Shown: positions 1 through 7,336 of the stretch, piece by piece
Layout: every line of letters begins with the position of its first letter
Numbering within the stretch: position 1 is the stretch's first letter
Assembly (NCBI GenBank): GCA_964389475.1
Contig: CAYMFD010000066.1
Location: forward strand, 1 to 20,852
Length of the DNA: 20,852 bases
DNA from: CAYMFD01 sp964389475
GTDB lineage: Bacteria; Bacteroidota; Bacteroidia; Chitinophagales; Saprospiraceae
Reading direction: 5' to 3'
The notes under the pieces: generated by a model
Told to the model about the DNA's origin: nothing
Seen by the model: the letters and a program-made list of their open reading frames with translations, nothing else
The model's database searches: none
Made by a program: the position numbers and the translations under genes

Positions 1-1142
1 GCTACCGTTGTGACGTATAGCTTACCCTCATTATCAGGTATTGTATCTGCATACAGTAAGGCTGGCACATTAGGTATCGAGTCCCAGTTAGCTGGACCAG
101 CTGGCCCCTGAGGACCAGTATCTCCTTGTGGACCTACTGGACCATCTGCACCGTCTGCACCTGTCAATCCTATCGGTCCCTGTGGACCAGTGTCTCCTTG
201 TGGGCCTTGAGCACCATCAGCACCATCCTCTCCAGGCACACCTGGTAATCCTTGTGGACCTGTAGGTCCAGCTATTCCTTGTGGACCTTGTGGTCCCTGT
301 GGTCCTTGCCCCGCTATGATCTTTAAACTATCAGGAGCTGCATCCTTACCATCTGGAATGCCTGGTACCAAAGTAGCACCGCTCACTACATAACAGACCG
401 TATCTATCGCATGTCCAAGGCAGATGCTGTCATTGGTAAAATACCAACCGACGTCATGGCTAGATAGACTCCTTATGGAGTCAGGATTGACACCTAGAGT
501 AAAGTATGTTCCTTGGAAAGATCCTATAATAACAGTACCATCTAGGGACTGCATAGCGATATTAGGAGTGATCTGTATCGTTGAGTCGTCTAAGACTTGA
601 ATGGTTGCACTATTGCCATCAAATAAGATGGGATTGTAATCACCATCTTGGTAAAATCTAGCAAGCACTTTATTAGAGTTAATCTGCTGTAGCGGAATAC
701 TATCGATAGTACCACAGCAGCCAGCCCCTAGAGCCTGTACATAGTAGTTCTGTATACACTGGTTATCACTTGCCGTGATGCCTGATACTTCACTACCTAG
801 GTTTGTTATTTCGGTTTCGGATATGACGGCACAAAAGCCGCCCTTGATGGGTATAGAGTCGTATCTTATGATGACCTCTACACTAGTAGCGTAGGCTGTG
901 ATCACTGTGTCTACTGCATAGCGTATGCAGTTGCGCCAGATAACTACATCGTCACGGTCTTGCAGATCTAGACCGCTGTACTGATCGGAGAAGTCAGTCA
1001 ACGACACCTGTACCGCCTGTGTGCTATCTGATAGCGTCAGCGGTGGGTTGGTCATGAGCCCTTGGAAGATGGGCAGACCTGTCTGCGCTGTCATAGAGAG
1101 GACAGCAAGTAGTAATATTGATATGATTGCGCTTGGTCTCAT
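1..1142 (-). CDS. Secreted collagen-like tail-fibre-like protein, C-terminus beyond window
   Basis: This reading frame is open from an ATG at 1142 to the left edge, about 380 residues, with no stop, so the C-terminus lies outside the window. It begins MRPSAIISILLLAVLSMTAQ, a typical Sec signal peptide with a short charged N-terminus, a hydrophobic core and a likely cleavage near the Ala-Gln. A Cys-containing middle domain of about 270 residues that I do not recognise is followed by roughly 70 residues of Gly-X-Y repeats rich in GPQG. After that comes a short segment (NWDSIPNVPALLYADT) of the kind that often precedes a fibre tip domain. Collagen-like repeats are common in phage fibres. Its ATG lies 4 bases beyond the stop of the neighbouring secreted protein, so both are probably co-transcribed. 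A role in host-surface binding is inferred. The alternative is a surface or secreted protein that the phage expresses in its host. Confidence 0.75.
   Translation of the reverse strand, partial: MRPSAIISILLLAVLSMTAQTGLPIFQGLMTNPPLTLSDSTQAVQVSLTDFSDQYSGLDLQDRDDVVIWRNCIRYAVDTVITAYATSVEVIIRYDSIPIKGGFCAVISETEITNLGSEVSGITASDNQCIQNYYVQALGAGCCGTIDSIPLQQINSNKVLARFYQDGDYNPILFDGNSATIQVLDDSTIQITPNIAMQSLDGTVIIGSFQGTYFTLGVNPDSIRSLSSHDVGWYFTNDSICLGHAIDTVCYVVSGATLVPGIPDGKDAAPDSLKIIAGQGPQGPQGPQGIAGPTGPQGLPGVPGEDGADGAQGPQGDTGPQGPIGLTGADGADGPVGPQGDTGPQGPAGPANWDSIPNVPALLYADTIPDNEGKLYVTTV
91..311 (-). repeat. Gly-X-Y (collagen-like) coding repeat
   Basis: This stretch encodes about 70 residues in which every third residue is Gly, with GPQG, GADG and GDTG units. 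At DNA level it appears as imperfect 9-base repeats such as ggtccacaa and ggaccttgt. Such repeats form trimeric triple helices in phage fibres and are prone to length change by slippage. Confidence 0.85.
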
Positions 1143-1145
1143 TAC

Positions 1146-2504
1146 CTATGCGGGAAATTGTAATTGGATTAACATATTGGGTGCTACCTGCAAGTCTTTA
1201 AATGCCAGCTCTAGGTCACTGCCGTCACCCTGACCGTAGTTACTGACGCCGTAGTTGACATTACTACCGCCGTCCTCAGACATCAGGATAGGTGAGTTAC
1301 GAGACATCGAGCCTGCATCGGCACTACTGATCAGTGCTGTAGGTACTCGTAGGTTGCCGATCGCTCCATTGTACGATCGGCCTCCTGAGTAATCTAGATA
1401 TATGTAGTAGTCATCGCTAGCATCCGTAGATGCTGCGGGTAGAGTCACATTAAGCGCTGCCAGCTCGACACCTGTAGGTATATTAACTGTCAGTACGCCT
1501 GTGATAGCATTTTCAGATACAATGATACCCGTGTCACTGGCAGTGATGTACGCTGAGGTGCTACCTGAGTAGCTCCAGTAGCGTTGCACTGCCGTTGCAA
1601 GGGCATTGATAGGTAGTTGCATGGCCGCTGTGCTATCCTCACTGAGGGAGATATTAAGCACTCCGTTCTCTACGAATAAGCTATCAACTGACTGTATCTC
1701 ATTACGGTTATCACCGTCGACCTCAGTCTCGAGATACGAGCGATCGAGGTGGGTAGGCGTTACACTAGCATTGTTGATAACGCTAGTAAGATTACCGTTA
1801 CTAGGTAGTGTATGTGTGATCGTTGCGGTATTACCTACAGTGGCCACACCGCTATCGCTGCCTGCTAGCTCTGTCCAGGCACTACCATCATACTTGTAGA
1901 TAGTACCGTCTGTATGATCGATCGCCATATGGCAATCATACCGCTCATCTGGACTATTGAGGTCTGATATCGTGCTCGGATCTGTACTTACATGACACAC
2001 TCCTGAGCCGCCTACTATGCCTGTAGCAAAGTTTGTGATACTAGACAGTATCCTGTAACTGCCTGCTGGCATACCATAAGTATTATTAGCGCCTAGCCGA
2101 TAGCCATTACCTGAGCTTACACCACCATTGACGGCGGCTACGTCATTCTTGTATTCACCTGCTATAGTAGCCTCGACATTGAGCTGTAGGGCTCGACCAA
2201 AGTAGTCTATGTAGTATACATTGCCTGTCGGCCCCTCGACGATATCGCCATAGAGTGCTGAGGCATTGCCAGTGGTACCTGGATTACTAGACTGGCTGAG
2301 CACTAAATCTGGAGCGGTGTAGGCTCTGATCATCTCGGGGCTAGCCTTGGTATTGACGCCTCCTTTCTGCGAGTAAACCTCGAAGTTATCTGGGCCTATT
2401 ATACCTATGTCAGGGAACTGGTCAGGCCGCACCTGTCCATGACTGACGAATGCCAGTGTACATATGAGGGCTATCATCAGCCCAATAGATCGTATAGGTT
2501 TCAT
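1146..2504 (-). CDS. Secreted fibre-like structural protein
   Basis: A 452-residue protein starting MKPIRSIGLMIALICTLAFV and followed by SHGQV, a clear Sec signal peptide with a probable cleavage before Gln. The mature part is rich in Ser, Thr, Gly and Asn with no long hydrophobic segment, consistent with a beta-rich, extended surface protein. Around residues 265-285 it contains DNRNEIQSVDSLFVENG followed by LNISLSED. This resembles the 'D.tNEIQ.LS...n.LsLS' linker seen in many Bacteroidota fibre and surface proteins (recalled pattern). An AGGA lies just upstream of the ATG. It sits between the tail sheath and the collagen-like protein, so a tail-fibre or receptor-binding role is likely. The signal peptide is odd for a virion protein. 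I do not recognise a named domain. Confidence 0.7.
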   Translation of the reverse strand: MKPIRSIGLMIALICTLAFVSHGQVRPDQFPDIGIIGPDNFEVYSQKGGVNTKASPEMIRAYTAPDLVLSQSSNPGTTGNASALYGDIVEGPTGNVYYIDYFGRALQLNVEATIAGEYKNDVAAVNGGVSSGNGYRLGANNTYGMPAGSYRILSSITNFATGIVGGSGVCHVSTDPSTISDLNSPDERYDCHMAIDHTDGTIYKYDGSAWTELAGSDSGVATVGNTATITHTLPSNGNLTSVINNASVTPTHLDRSYLETEVDGDNRNEIQSVDSLFVENGVLNISLSEDSTAAMQLPINALATAVQRYWSYSGSTSAYITASDTGIIVSENAITGVLTVNIPTGVELAALNVTLPAASTDASDDYYIYLDYSGGRSYNGAIGNLRVPTALISSADAGSMSRNSPILMSEDGGSNVNYGVSNYGQGDGSDLELAFKDLQVAPNMLIQLQFPA

Positions 2505-2537
2505 ATTCCTACGTTGATTTGGTTACTTAAGGATGGA

Positions 2538-3695
2538 TTAAAGACTGACAGCGTATCCGATATTGACCTCTATCTGTCGAGCGATACCACGTGGCTGGAT
2601 CTTGACCTGTATGACCAGCTTACTAGTGCTCAGTACATTCTGCTCAGGATCGATGACAACGGAGAAGTTGCTTACCTCACCAGCATTCTGCATCAGAGTA
2701 AGAGGCCGCTCCGTAAGTGTCTCAAAGTACCTGACCGTATCTAGTGCTAGCGTACCATCAGCATTGACCGTAAGCGGTGCATTGAGGTCTGGTAATAGTG
2801 CCGATCTGATCTGACGCTTAGCCTTATCGATAGTACGATTATTCTCTATGTAGGCGAAGTCACTCGTAGCAGCTACAGCTGTCACAGAATCGTGGCAGTA
2901 GGTACCTGCGATACCATTATGCGTGACACCAAATATGTAACCTCTATCGTCAAGCGCTACCAGTGTAGTCTCTGCTATAGATCGTACATCCTGCCCATCG
3001 CTCAATACTACAGAGGTAAACTCTGTATCATCAGCGAGAGGGAATCGTGCAACGTGACCGATATTCTCGTGTACACTCGCATTGGCTAGTATACCCAGTA
3101 CGGTACCACCTGCTGGTACATACTTGACACCTAGCGCTGTAGCTAGTGCAGCAGCCGTACCAGATCCTGAGCCAAATGCCACAACAGAAACCTTAGGCGC
3201 ATTGACCTGTATTAGATCAGTGACTGTACTAGATATATTAGTGGTTTCGTCTTTGACATTGGTAATAACTGACAAGGGAGCATGTAGCGCTTCAAGGCTA
3301 GTAGCAAACGCTTGCATAGCACCTACCTTAGTAGCAATTGCCGCATAGTTGCTTTCGTCATACTCAAATGCCTGCCTGACTTCACCATTAGTAGCTGTGT
3401 AGAATGCTTGTGCATTATACCCTGCCACACCTCGATCTACCACATACAGCTCACTAGGACCAGCCATACGAAAGTATTCGCTGATAAAGTAGTGTAGTAG
3501 AGATGTAGCACTATCGGTACTCACTATACCGTCAGCCTCAGCCTCAGCGACGCTGAGATACTTGACAGCCACAGTACCAGCTGCCCAGCCTGACGGCGTG
3601 ACATCCATGATGATGGCGCTTATGTGGTCACTACCATCTGGTAGACGACCGAGACCACCAGCGGTGGTGTTAAATCTTACATTATTAAGAGCCAT
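2538..3695 (-). CDS. Tail sheath protein (DUF2586-like)
   Basis: A 385-residue protein that looks like the contractile tail sheath family found in Mu-like phages of Bacteroidota (DUF2586 type, by recall). It starts MALNNVRFNTTAGGLGRLPD. Near residues 255-330 it has a segment typical of sheath proteins (GVTHNGIAGTYCHDS, then YIENNRTIDKAKRQIRSAL), followed by a C-terminal segment with the sequence RGIARQIEVNIGYAVSL. In sheath proteins the C-terminal strands interlock with neighbouring subunits around the tail tube. A contractile tail is therefore expected, although no tube, tape-measure or baseplate gene is present in the window; these probably lie to the left. It is followed 33 bases downstream by the secreted fibre-like protein. 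Confidence 0.8.
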   Translation of the reverse strand: MALNNVRFNTTAGGLGRLPDGSDHISAIIMDVTPSGWAAGTVAVKYLSVAEAEADGIVSTDSATSLLHYFISEYFRMAGPSELYVVDRGVAGYNAQAFYTATNGEVRQAFEYDESNYAAIATKVGAMQAFATSLEALHAPLSVITNVKDETTNISSTVTDLIQVNAPKVSVVAFGSGSGTAAALATALGVKYVPAGGTVLGILANASVHENIGHVARFPLADDTEFTSVVLSDGQDVRSIAETTLVALDDRGYIFGVTHNGIAGTYCHDSVTAVAATSDFAYIENNRTIDKAKRQIRSALLPDLNAPLTVNADGTLALDTVRYFETLTERPLTLMQNAGEVSNFSVVIDPEQNVLSTSKLVIQVKIQPRGIARQIEVNIGYAVSL

Positions 3696-3698
3696 AGC

Positions 3699-3869
3699 TT
3701 ACTTCTTTTTTGCTTTAGGATTAGGCACATCGATGACCTCCACGCCTTGTAATCTTGCGTCTTGCTTCGCAGCATCAGCATGACAGGTGAGGTATAGCTT
3801 ATCACCGACCTGTAGTAGACCAGGTGCCTTAGGATATCTTTTGAAAAACTCTTTGATCTTAGCTTCCAT
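3699..3869 (-). CDS. Small basic protein of unknown function
   Basis: A 56-residue reading frame with an ATG at 3869 and a TAA at 3699-3701. It fits exactly between the cupin gene (stop at 3876) and the sheath gene (start at 3695), leaving only a few bases on either side, which supports it as a real gene. The protein begins MEAKIKEFFKRYPKAPGLLQ and ends in a Lys-rich tail (PNPKAKKK). The middle reads VGDKLYLTCHADAAK, a pattern seen in small phage proteins that accompany tail genes, but I cannot assign a family. Its place suggests a small tail or head-tail accessory protein. Function is unknown. Confidence 0.7.
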   Translation of the reverse strand: MEAKIKEFFKRYPKAPGLLQVGDKLYLTCHADAAKQDARLQGVEVIDVPNPKAKKK

Positions 3870-3875
3870 GATGGA

Positions 3876-4268
3876 TTATATTTTGGTAAACTCTACGAAG
3901 ATTGTGCAGGCTGTATGTGCCATTACGCTATGTGCTGTACCCTTGTAAAAAGTCTCAGTCTGTCGAGCCTCTAAGACTCTTTTGTCATTGATCTTGCACG
4001 ATCCAGTCATCACCGTAATCGTCTCCTTGCAGTCATGCATATGGTAGTGATATCCTGACCCTGCCTTGATCTCTGTGATGAAGATCAGTTGACCAGCTTT
4101 CTTAGTCGGGTATCGCATGAACTTGACGACCGACTTACTCGTGGCTGGCTCACTAGTCATGAGGTCGATCCACTGTAGCACAGGTGCTTGAGCTAGGTCG
4201 CTGTATTTAACAGTCTCATGATCTGTCAGCTTAAATATTTTGGCTAGTTTGCTGATCACTACACTCAT
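3876..4268 (-). CDS. Cupin-fold protein in the virion gene cluster
   Basis: A 130-residue protein whose C-terminal half is a cupin. Residues 72-89 read GYHYHMHDCKETITVMTG, which fits the first cupin motif HxH(x3-4)E(x6)G with His76, His78, Glu82 and Gly89. His113 in KGTAHS supplies the fourth ligand of the second motif. All four usual metal ligands are thus present, so metal binding is likely. The N-terminal 60 residues are not recognised. It overlaps the start of the holin-like gene's 3' end by 4 bases (ATGA), so translation is coupled, and it precedes the small 56-residue protein and the sheath. Cupins range from enzymes to sugar binding and structural folds, so the substrate is unknown. 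A decoration protein or a host-modifying enzyme are both possible. Confidence 0.75.
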   Translation of the reverse strand: MSVVISKLAKIFKLTDHETVKYSDLAQAPVLQWIDLMTSEPATSKSVVKFMRYPTKKAGQLIFITEIKAGSGYHYHMHDCKETITVMTGSCKINDKRVLEARQTETFYKGTAHSVMAHTACTIFVEFTKI

Positions 4269-4492
4269 CGTCTGGTGATTTCGTTCAACGTGTTCATGAC
4301 ATTTTGATTGATCGACTTCATCTCCTCCGTATGATTTTTCAGGTCCGTCTTATGAGTCTCATGTAACTCCTCGTTGGCCTTTCGCATCTTCTGAAACTCC
4401 CTCCACAGTATGACAGTAGATACTATGAGCATCGGTATCACACCCCAGCGAGCTACCAGCTCCATTGTACCATTGCCTATTACCTCTGTCAT
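4265..4492 (-). CDS. Holin-like one-helix membrane protein
   Basis: A 75-residue protein with a short N-terminus, one predicted membrane helix at about residues 14-30 (ARWGVIPMLIVSTVILW), then a charged, heptad-like region to the end (EFQKMRKANEELHETHKTD onward). This layout matches small phage holin-like proteins of the BhlA/UviB type. No endolysin lies beside it, so a lysis role is only inferred. The alternative is a virion or membrane-tethering protein. Its stop overlaps the start of the cupin gene by 4 bases, giving translational coupling, and the tRNA lies 15 bases upstream of its start. Confidence 0.55.
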   Translation of the reverse strand: MTEVIGNGTMELVARWGVIPMLIVSTVILWREFQKMRKANEELHETHKTDLKNHTEEMKSINQNVMNTLNEITRR

Positions 4493-4507
4493 CAGCTGAG
4501 TTATTAG

Positions 4508-4579
4508 TAGCGGATACAGGACTCGAACCTGTGACCTCTAGGTTATGAGCCTAGCGAGCTACCACTGCTCTAATCCGCA
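4508..4579 (-). tRNA. tRNA-Met (CAT), initiator-like
   Basis: The minus strand folds into a 72-base cloverleaf. The acceptor stem is TGCGGAT with ATCCGCT, which leaves T1 opposite T72 unpaired, and A73 is the discriminator. The D arm is GAGC-AGTGGTA-GCTC, the anticodon arm CTAGG-CTCATAA-CCTAG, the variable loop AGGTC, and the T arm ACAGG-TTCGAGT-CCTGT. The anticodon is CAT. The unpaired 1:72 position and the A11:T24 pair are hallmarks of bacterial initiator tRNA. Two of the three usual G:C pairs at the base of the anticodon stem (30:40, 31:39) are kept, while 29:41 is A:T. CCA is not encoded. It lies between the capsid and holin-like genes and is read in the same direction. Confidence 0.9.
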
Positions 4580-4603
4580 ATATTAGTTTGTCCTAAGAAT
4601 GGT

Positions 4604-4623
4604 GGGGGCCGTTGCCAGCCCCC
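4604..4623 (-). terminator. GC-rich hairpin after capsid gene
   Basis: On the minus strand GGGGGC and GCCCCC form a perfect 6-base-pair stem with an 8-base loop, located 27 bases after the capsid stop and before the tRNA. No T-run follows, so it may be a weak terminator, an mRNA-stabilising 3' end or a processing signal that separates abundant capsid mRNA from the tRNA. Confidence 0.5.
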
Positions 4624-4649
4624 TAGCATTCTATGATTGGTTATCGTGA

Positions 4650-5570
4650 TTAAGCTCCAGCAGCTTCTACTACTGCGACTATACCTGTACCATCTGTGTA
4701 AGCTGGACTAACTCCGAAGCGTACCATAGCACTAAACACATCACCATAGTACAGTGGATCTTGTGTCTTCTGGTAGACCTTGACGGCTCCATTTGCCTTA
4801 CGTACAAAGTCCTTGTGCCAGAAGATAGCAGCAGCATTATCAGTCGCTGCACCTGCAACTCCGAATGCCTTGGCCGCAGGTGTACCTGCATTGTTATAGC
4901 GCATGACATTATTCTTACCTCGCTTGATGATCTTGATACCGAAGAGAGAGTAAAGCACACCTTCTTTAATATCAGCATCATTACGGAAGTCCTTGCTCAT
5001 AAGCACTGACTTTTCTCGGTTGACTAACTCATTAAGGTGATTACTAGGGATCACTACACATCGACCTTTCTCAGGTATATCCATATCATCCATGATCTGT
5101 CTTACTTTGACAAAATCATCTATCGTGATGAGCTTACGGGTACCAGTAGCACCTGCTAGATTAGCGTCGATGTTAACACCGGTAGATCTGATGATCTGTG
5201 ATGCGCTTGATGGCGCTAGTCCTTCAAGCATACTGTTAGCCATCTTCAGGTTTAGCTCGTTGGCATGATCCTCTAAGATGGATGATCGCTTGTCATAGCT
5301 TACCTCTATCTGCTCGATATCAGGCACATGCGTAGGATCTGTAGTAAACTCATCGATGGTGTATTCTAGCACTGCGTCAGATCGCCTAGTGGCAGTCGCT
5401 GGGTAAACGCTTCTGTTTTTCTGCACGCCAGGTGCTCCTCCACGTTGAGGTAGGCTTACAGTTCTGTTTTCTACGAAAGCAGAGTCATTCTTGGCTAGGT
5501 CGAAAAATAGGTCGTTAGGATAAAGGCGCTTAGTAAGCTCTCTGATCCATACTTGAGTCTGAATTGCCAT
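4650..5570 (-). CDS. Major capsid protein
   Basis: A 306-residue protein that looks like a tailed-phage major capsid protein. Supporting points are an N-terminal MAIQTQVWIRELTKRLYPND, a region of coat-type sequence about AVLEYTIDEFTTDPTHVPD, a central helix with IDDFVKVRQIMDDMDIPEKG, then RCVVIPSNHLNELV, which is the 'domain reads back a stored position' style typical of HK97-fold coats, and a C-terminal FWHKDFVRKANGAVKVY followed by RFGVSPAYTDG. It directly follows the prohead protease/scaffold gene, the standard order. The length is normal for the family. The hairpin after its stop fits a heavily expressed gene. I assign it with good confidence by context and composition, without a specific family name. 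Confidence 0.85.
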   Translation of the reverse strand: MAIQTQVWIRELTKRLYPNDLFFDLAKNDSAFVENRTVSLPQRGGAPGVQKNRSVYPATATRRSDAVLEYTIDEFTTDPTHVPDIEQIEVSYDKRSSILEDHANELNLKMANSMLEGLAPSSASQIIRSTGVNIDANLAGATGTRKLITIDDFVKVRQIMDDMDIPEKGRCVVIPSNHLNELVNREKSVLMSKDFRNDADIKEGVLYSLFGIKIIKRGKNNVMRYNNAGTPAAKAFGVAGAATDNAAAIFWHKDFVRKANGAVKVYQKTQDPLYYGDVFSAMVRFGVSPAYTDGTGIVAVVEAAGA

Positions 5571-5616
5571 TGTCTATTTGTCTTTAGATTGTTATGATTA
5601 AAGTCAGGCTCAAGCC

Positions 5617-6618
5617 CTACTTGGTTACAGGTTTGTCATACGCTGCACTGAGCTTAGCGTAATAGTCAGGCTCACTGGTTCTGATATCTTCCAGTCGCTC
5701 AGGATTTTCTTGACTAAGCTGCAAGAAGGTTTCACCCTCAGCAGCTCCACTGCCAGCAGACAGTAAGCCTTTTAGCTGCTCTGCTATCGATAGATTATAA
5801 GATGATGCGGGTGCAGGCTTGCCACTGTCAGCAGTATCACTTGATGCGCTAGGCGCTACACTGAGCAATGCGACTACACTGTCGTAGTCAGCAGCAGCTA
5901 GCTTGCGATAGCTGGCCTCGTTGTCAGCAGTGACATGGCCATGCGTCTTACCTAGCGTGATCAATGAGTCTACACGAGCAGCACTCAATGTCTGCACACT
6001 AGCAGCGAGGGTATTGATCGCCGCCTCTACCTCATCAGCCGTAGCATTAGTAGGTAGTGATAGTTTTGCCAGGAGTGCTGGCGTGATATTCAGTTTTTCC
6101 ATGACTGGATCTTGATTTGTGTCGTCGCCAGCTGGCTCAGACGGTTTGTTGTCGTGATTATTGATAAAGGGTATGAGGTCATCGATATCACCATCAGCGG
6201 ATAGCTGCGCTACAGCCTCTGCGTCAGCAGGTATGTTTACTATGCTTACCTCTCGGAGATCTGCACTAAGCACCGTTGATCTACGCTGACCAGGTAGTAT
6301 ATACTCAGGAGCATCACTTACCTCTATCGGGCTAAAGCCTATCGAGCATGCATTGAGATATCCTTTCTCGTACTTGCGAGCTACCTCCTTACCTGTCTCA
6401 TCATCGGTATCGAACTCAGGTATCGCCGTAAGCATGCCTTTGTATTCACCATCGGTATCTACACGTATATCAGTGAGCTTACCGATCGGCATCTTGTATG
6501 CTCGATGCTCGTGTAAGAGGATAGGGTTCTTGAGATAGTTGTCTATCTGTATACCACTAGGGATGTTGCGGTATCCATACCGATTGATCTTGCCACTACA
6601 TAGTACGAGTCGTCTCAT
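5617..6618 (-). CDS. HK97-type prohead protease with scaffold-like C-terminus
   Basis: With the ATG at 6618 the protein has 333 residues. Residues 1-140 carry the HK97 prohead protease pattern: LLHEHRA with His36/His38, CSIGFSPIEV with Ser92, and LREVSIVNIPADAEA with Glu123, matching the His-Ser-Glu-type active site. The remaining 190 residues are Ala/Ser-rich and helical, with LLAKLSLPTNATADEVEAAI, like a fused scaffolding domain cut away during head maturation. The capsid gene follows. Longer starts exist in frame (ATG at 6654, TTG at 6669). I prefer 6618 because the family's first strand begins right there (RRLVLCSGKINRYGY) and a GAGGA lies 12 bases upstream, though that spacing is long. 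Confidence 0.85.
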   Translation of the reverse strand: MRRLVLCSGKINRYGYRNIPSGIQIDNYLKNPILLHEHRAYKMPIGKLTDIRVDTDGEYKGMLTAIPEFDTDDETGKEVARKYEKGYLNACSIGFSPIEVSDAPEYILPGQRRSTVLSADLREVSIVNIPADAEAVAQLSADGDIDDLIPFINNHDNKPSEPAGDDTNQDPVMEKLNITPALLAKLSLPTNATADEVEAAINTLAASVQTLSAARVDSLITLGKTHGHVTADNEASYRKLAAADYDSVVALLSVAPSASSDTADSGKPAPASSYNLSIAEQLKGLLSAGSGAAEGETFLQLSQENPERLEDIRTSEPDYYAKLSAAYDKPVTK

Positions 6619-6787
6619 TGTTCGTGTAATTCCTCGGCAAATATGCAGCCGCATTAACCTGTTCGCCAAGTCGAATAAAACGGTTGTTCTCTCTCAGCAA
6701 CAATATGTTATGCCACACAAATAACCACAATATCAGATATGGCGCAAGCCCTTATAGATGCGACCTTTGAGAAAAAATAGCAGGATT
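6619..6787. promoter_or_regulatory. Divergent intergenic region, two structural operons
   Basis: This 169-base stretch lies between the starts of the leftward protease/capsid operon and the rightward terminase operon, so it must hold promoters for both or be crossed by longer transcripts. It contains an 11-base dyad, ATATCAGATAT, at 6730-6740. I see no clean match to the Bacteroidota promoter pattern TAnnTTTG on either strand. If the longer protease starts are used, the region shrinks by up to 51 bases. Confidence 0.5.
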
Positions 6788-7246
6788 ATGAGCACCAAGA
6801 CTGAGGCCGCTAGAGTACTATACATGGAGGGCTACAAGCAGGTAGATATAGCTAGGGTGTTCCGTGTATCTGAGAATACTGTGAGCAAGTGGCAGAAGAA
6901 GGGACGCTGGGCAGACATCAAGCTCAAGCAAGATATCATGCAAGAGAGCAGCGTCATCACTGTCACGGAACTAGTCAACTATCAGCTACGTGCTCTCAAG
7001 CAACGCAAGGACAAATACGAGCGAGCTTTAGAGGAAGGCGAAGTACTACCGCTACTAGAGCGAGGTGACATCTCTGCACTACAACTGCTGATGAGCACCA
7101 TCAAGAATGACAAGAAGAAGTTCGCTGACTACGTACACGTCATGAAAGAGTTCGCTACATACGTCAATGCTGAGGATCAGGAGGCAGCTAAGATCATCGT
7201 AGAGTTTCAGGATCGCTTCATCAAGGAAAAGCAAAAGGTACTATAG
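6788..7246 (+). CDS. HTH protein, probable terminase small subunit
   Basis: A 152-residue protein from the ATG at 6788, which has AGGA a few bases upstream. An in-frame ATG at 6758 would add ten residues without a good ribosome site. Residues 1-40 form a helix-turn-helix of the terminase small-subunit or transposase-like type: AARVLYMEGYKQVDIARVF then RVSENTVSKWQKKGRW. The rest is helical and charged (LRALKQRKDKYERALEEG). In Mu-like phages the gene before the large subunit is the small terminase subunit, which recognises the packaging start on phage DNA and loads the motor. Position and HTH together support that call. A transcription regulator is the alternative. Confidence 0.7.
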   Translation: MSTKTEAARVLYMEGYKQVDIARVFRVSENTVSKWQKKGRWADIKLKQDIMQESSVITVTELVNYQLRALKQRKDKYERALEEGEVLPLLERGDISALQLLMSTIKNDKKKFADYVHVMKEFATYVNAEDQEAAKIIVEFQDRFIKEKQKVL

Positions 7247-7336
7247 TCGTCTGATCCTATCACGGCCTCGCATATAGAGCACTACACAGACGACCCAACC
7301 GATTACAAAAAGTATCCACTCCATCATCACAAATAT

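Noticed and set aside
91..311. Repeats in the collagen-like region as a CRISPR array
   Set aside because: The repeats are 9-base coding units in one open reading frame, with no unique spacers and no cas genes.
1606..1899. Rightward 97-residue frame inside the secreted fibre-like gene
   Set aside because: It lies fully within a well-supported gene on the other strand, has no ribosome site and reads as low-complexity Ser/Leu/Val antisense of the fibre protein.
2439..2744. Rightward frame across the fibre and sheath genes
   Set aside because: It spans the ends of two supported leftward genes and shows no recognisable protein pattern; it is a shadow.
4508..4579. tRNA as a phage attachment (attB/attP-type) site
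   Set aside because: There is no integrase gene nearby and no repeated 3' tRNA segment elsewhere in the window; the tRNA looks like phage cargo.
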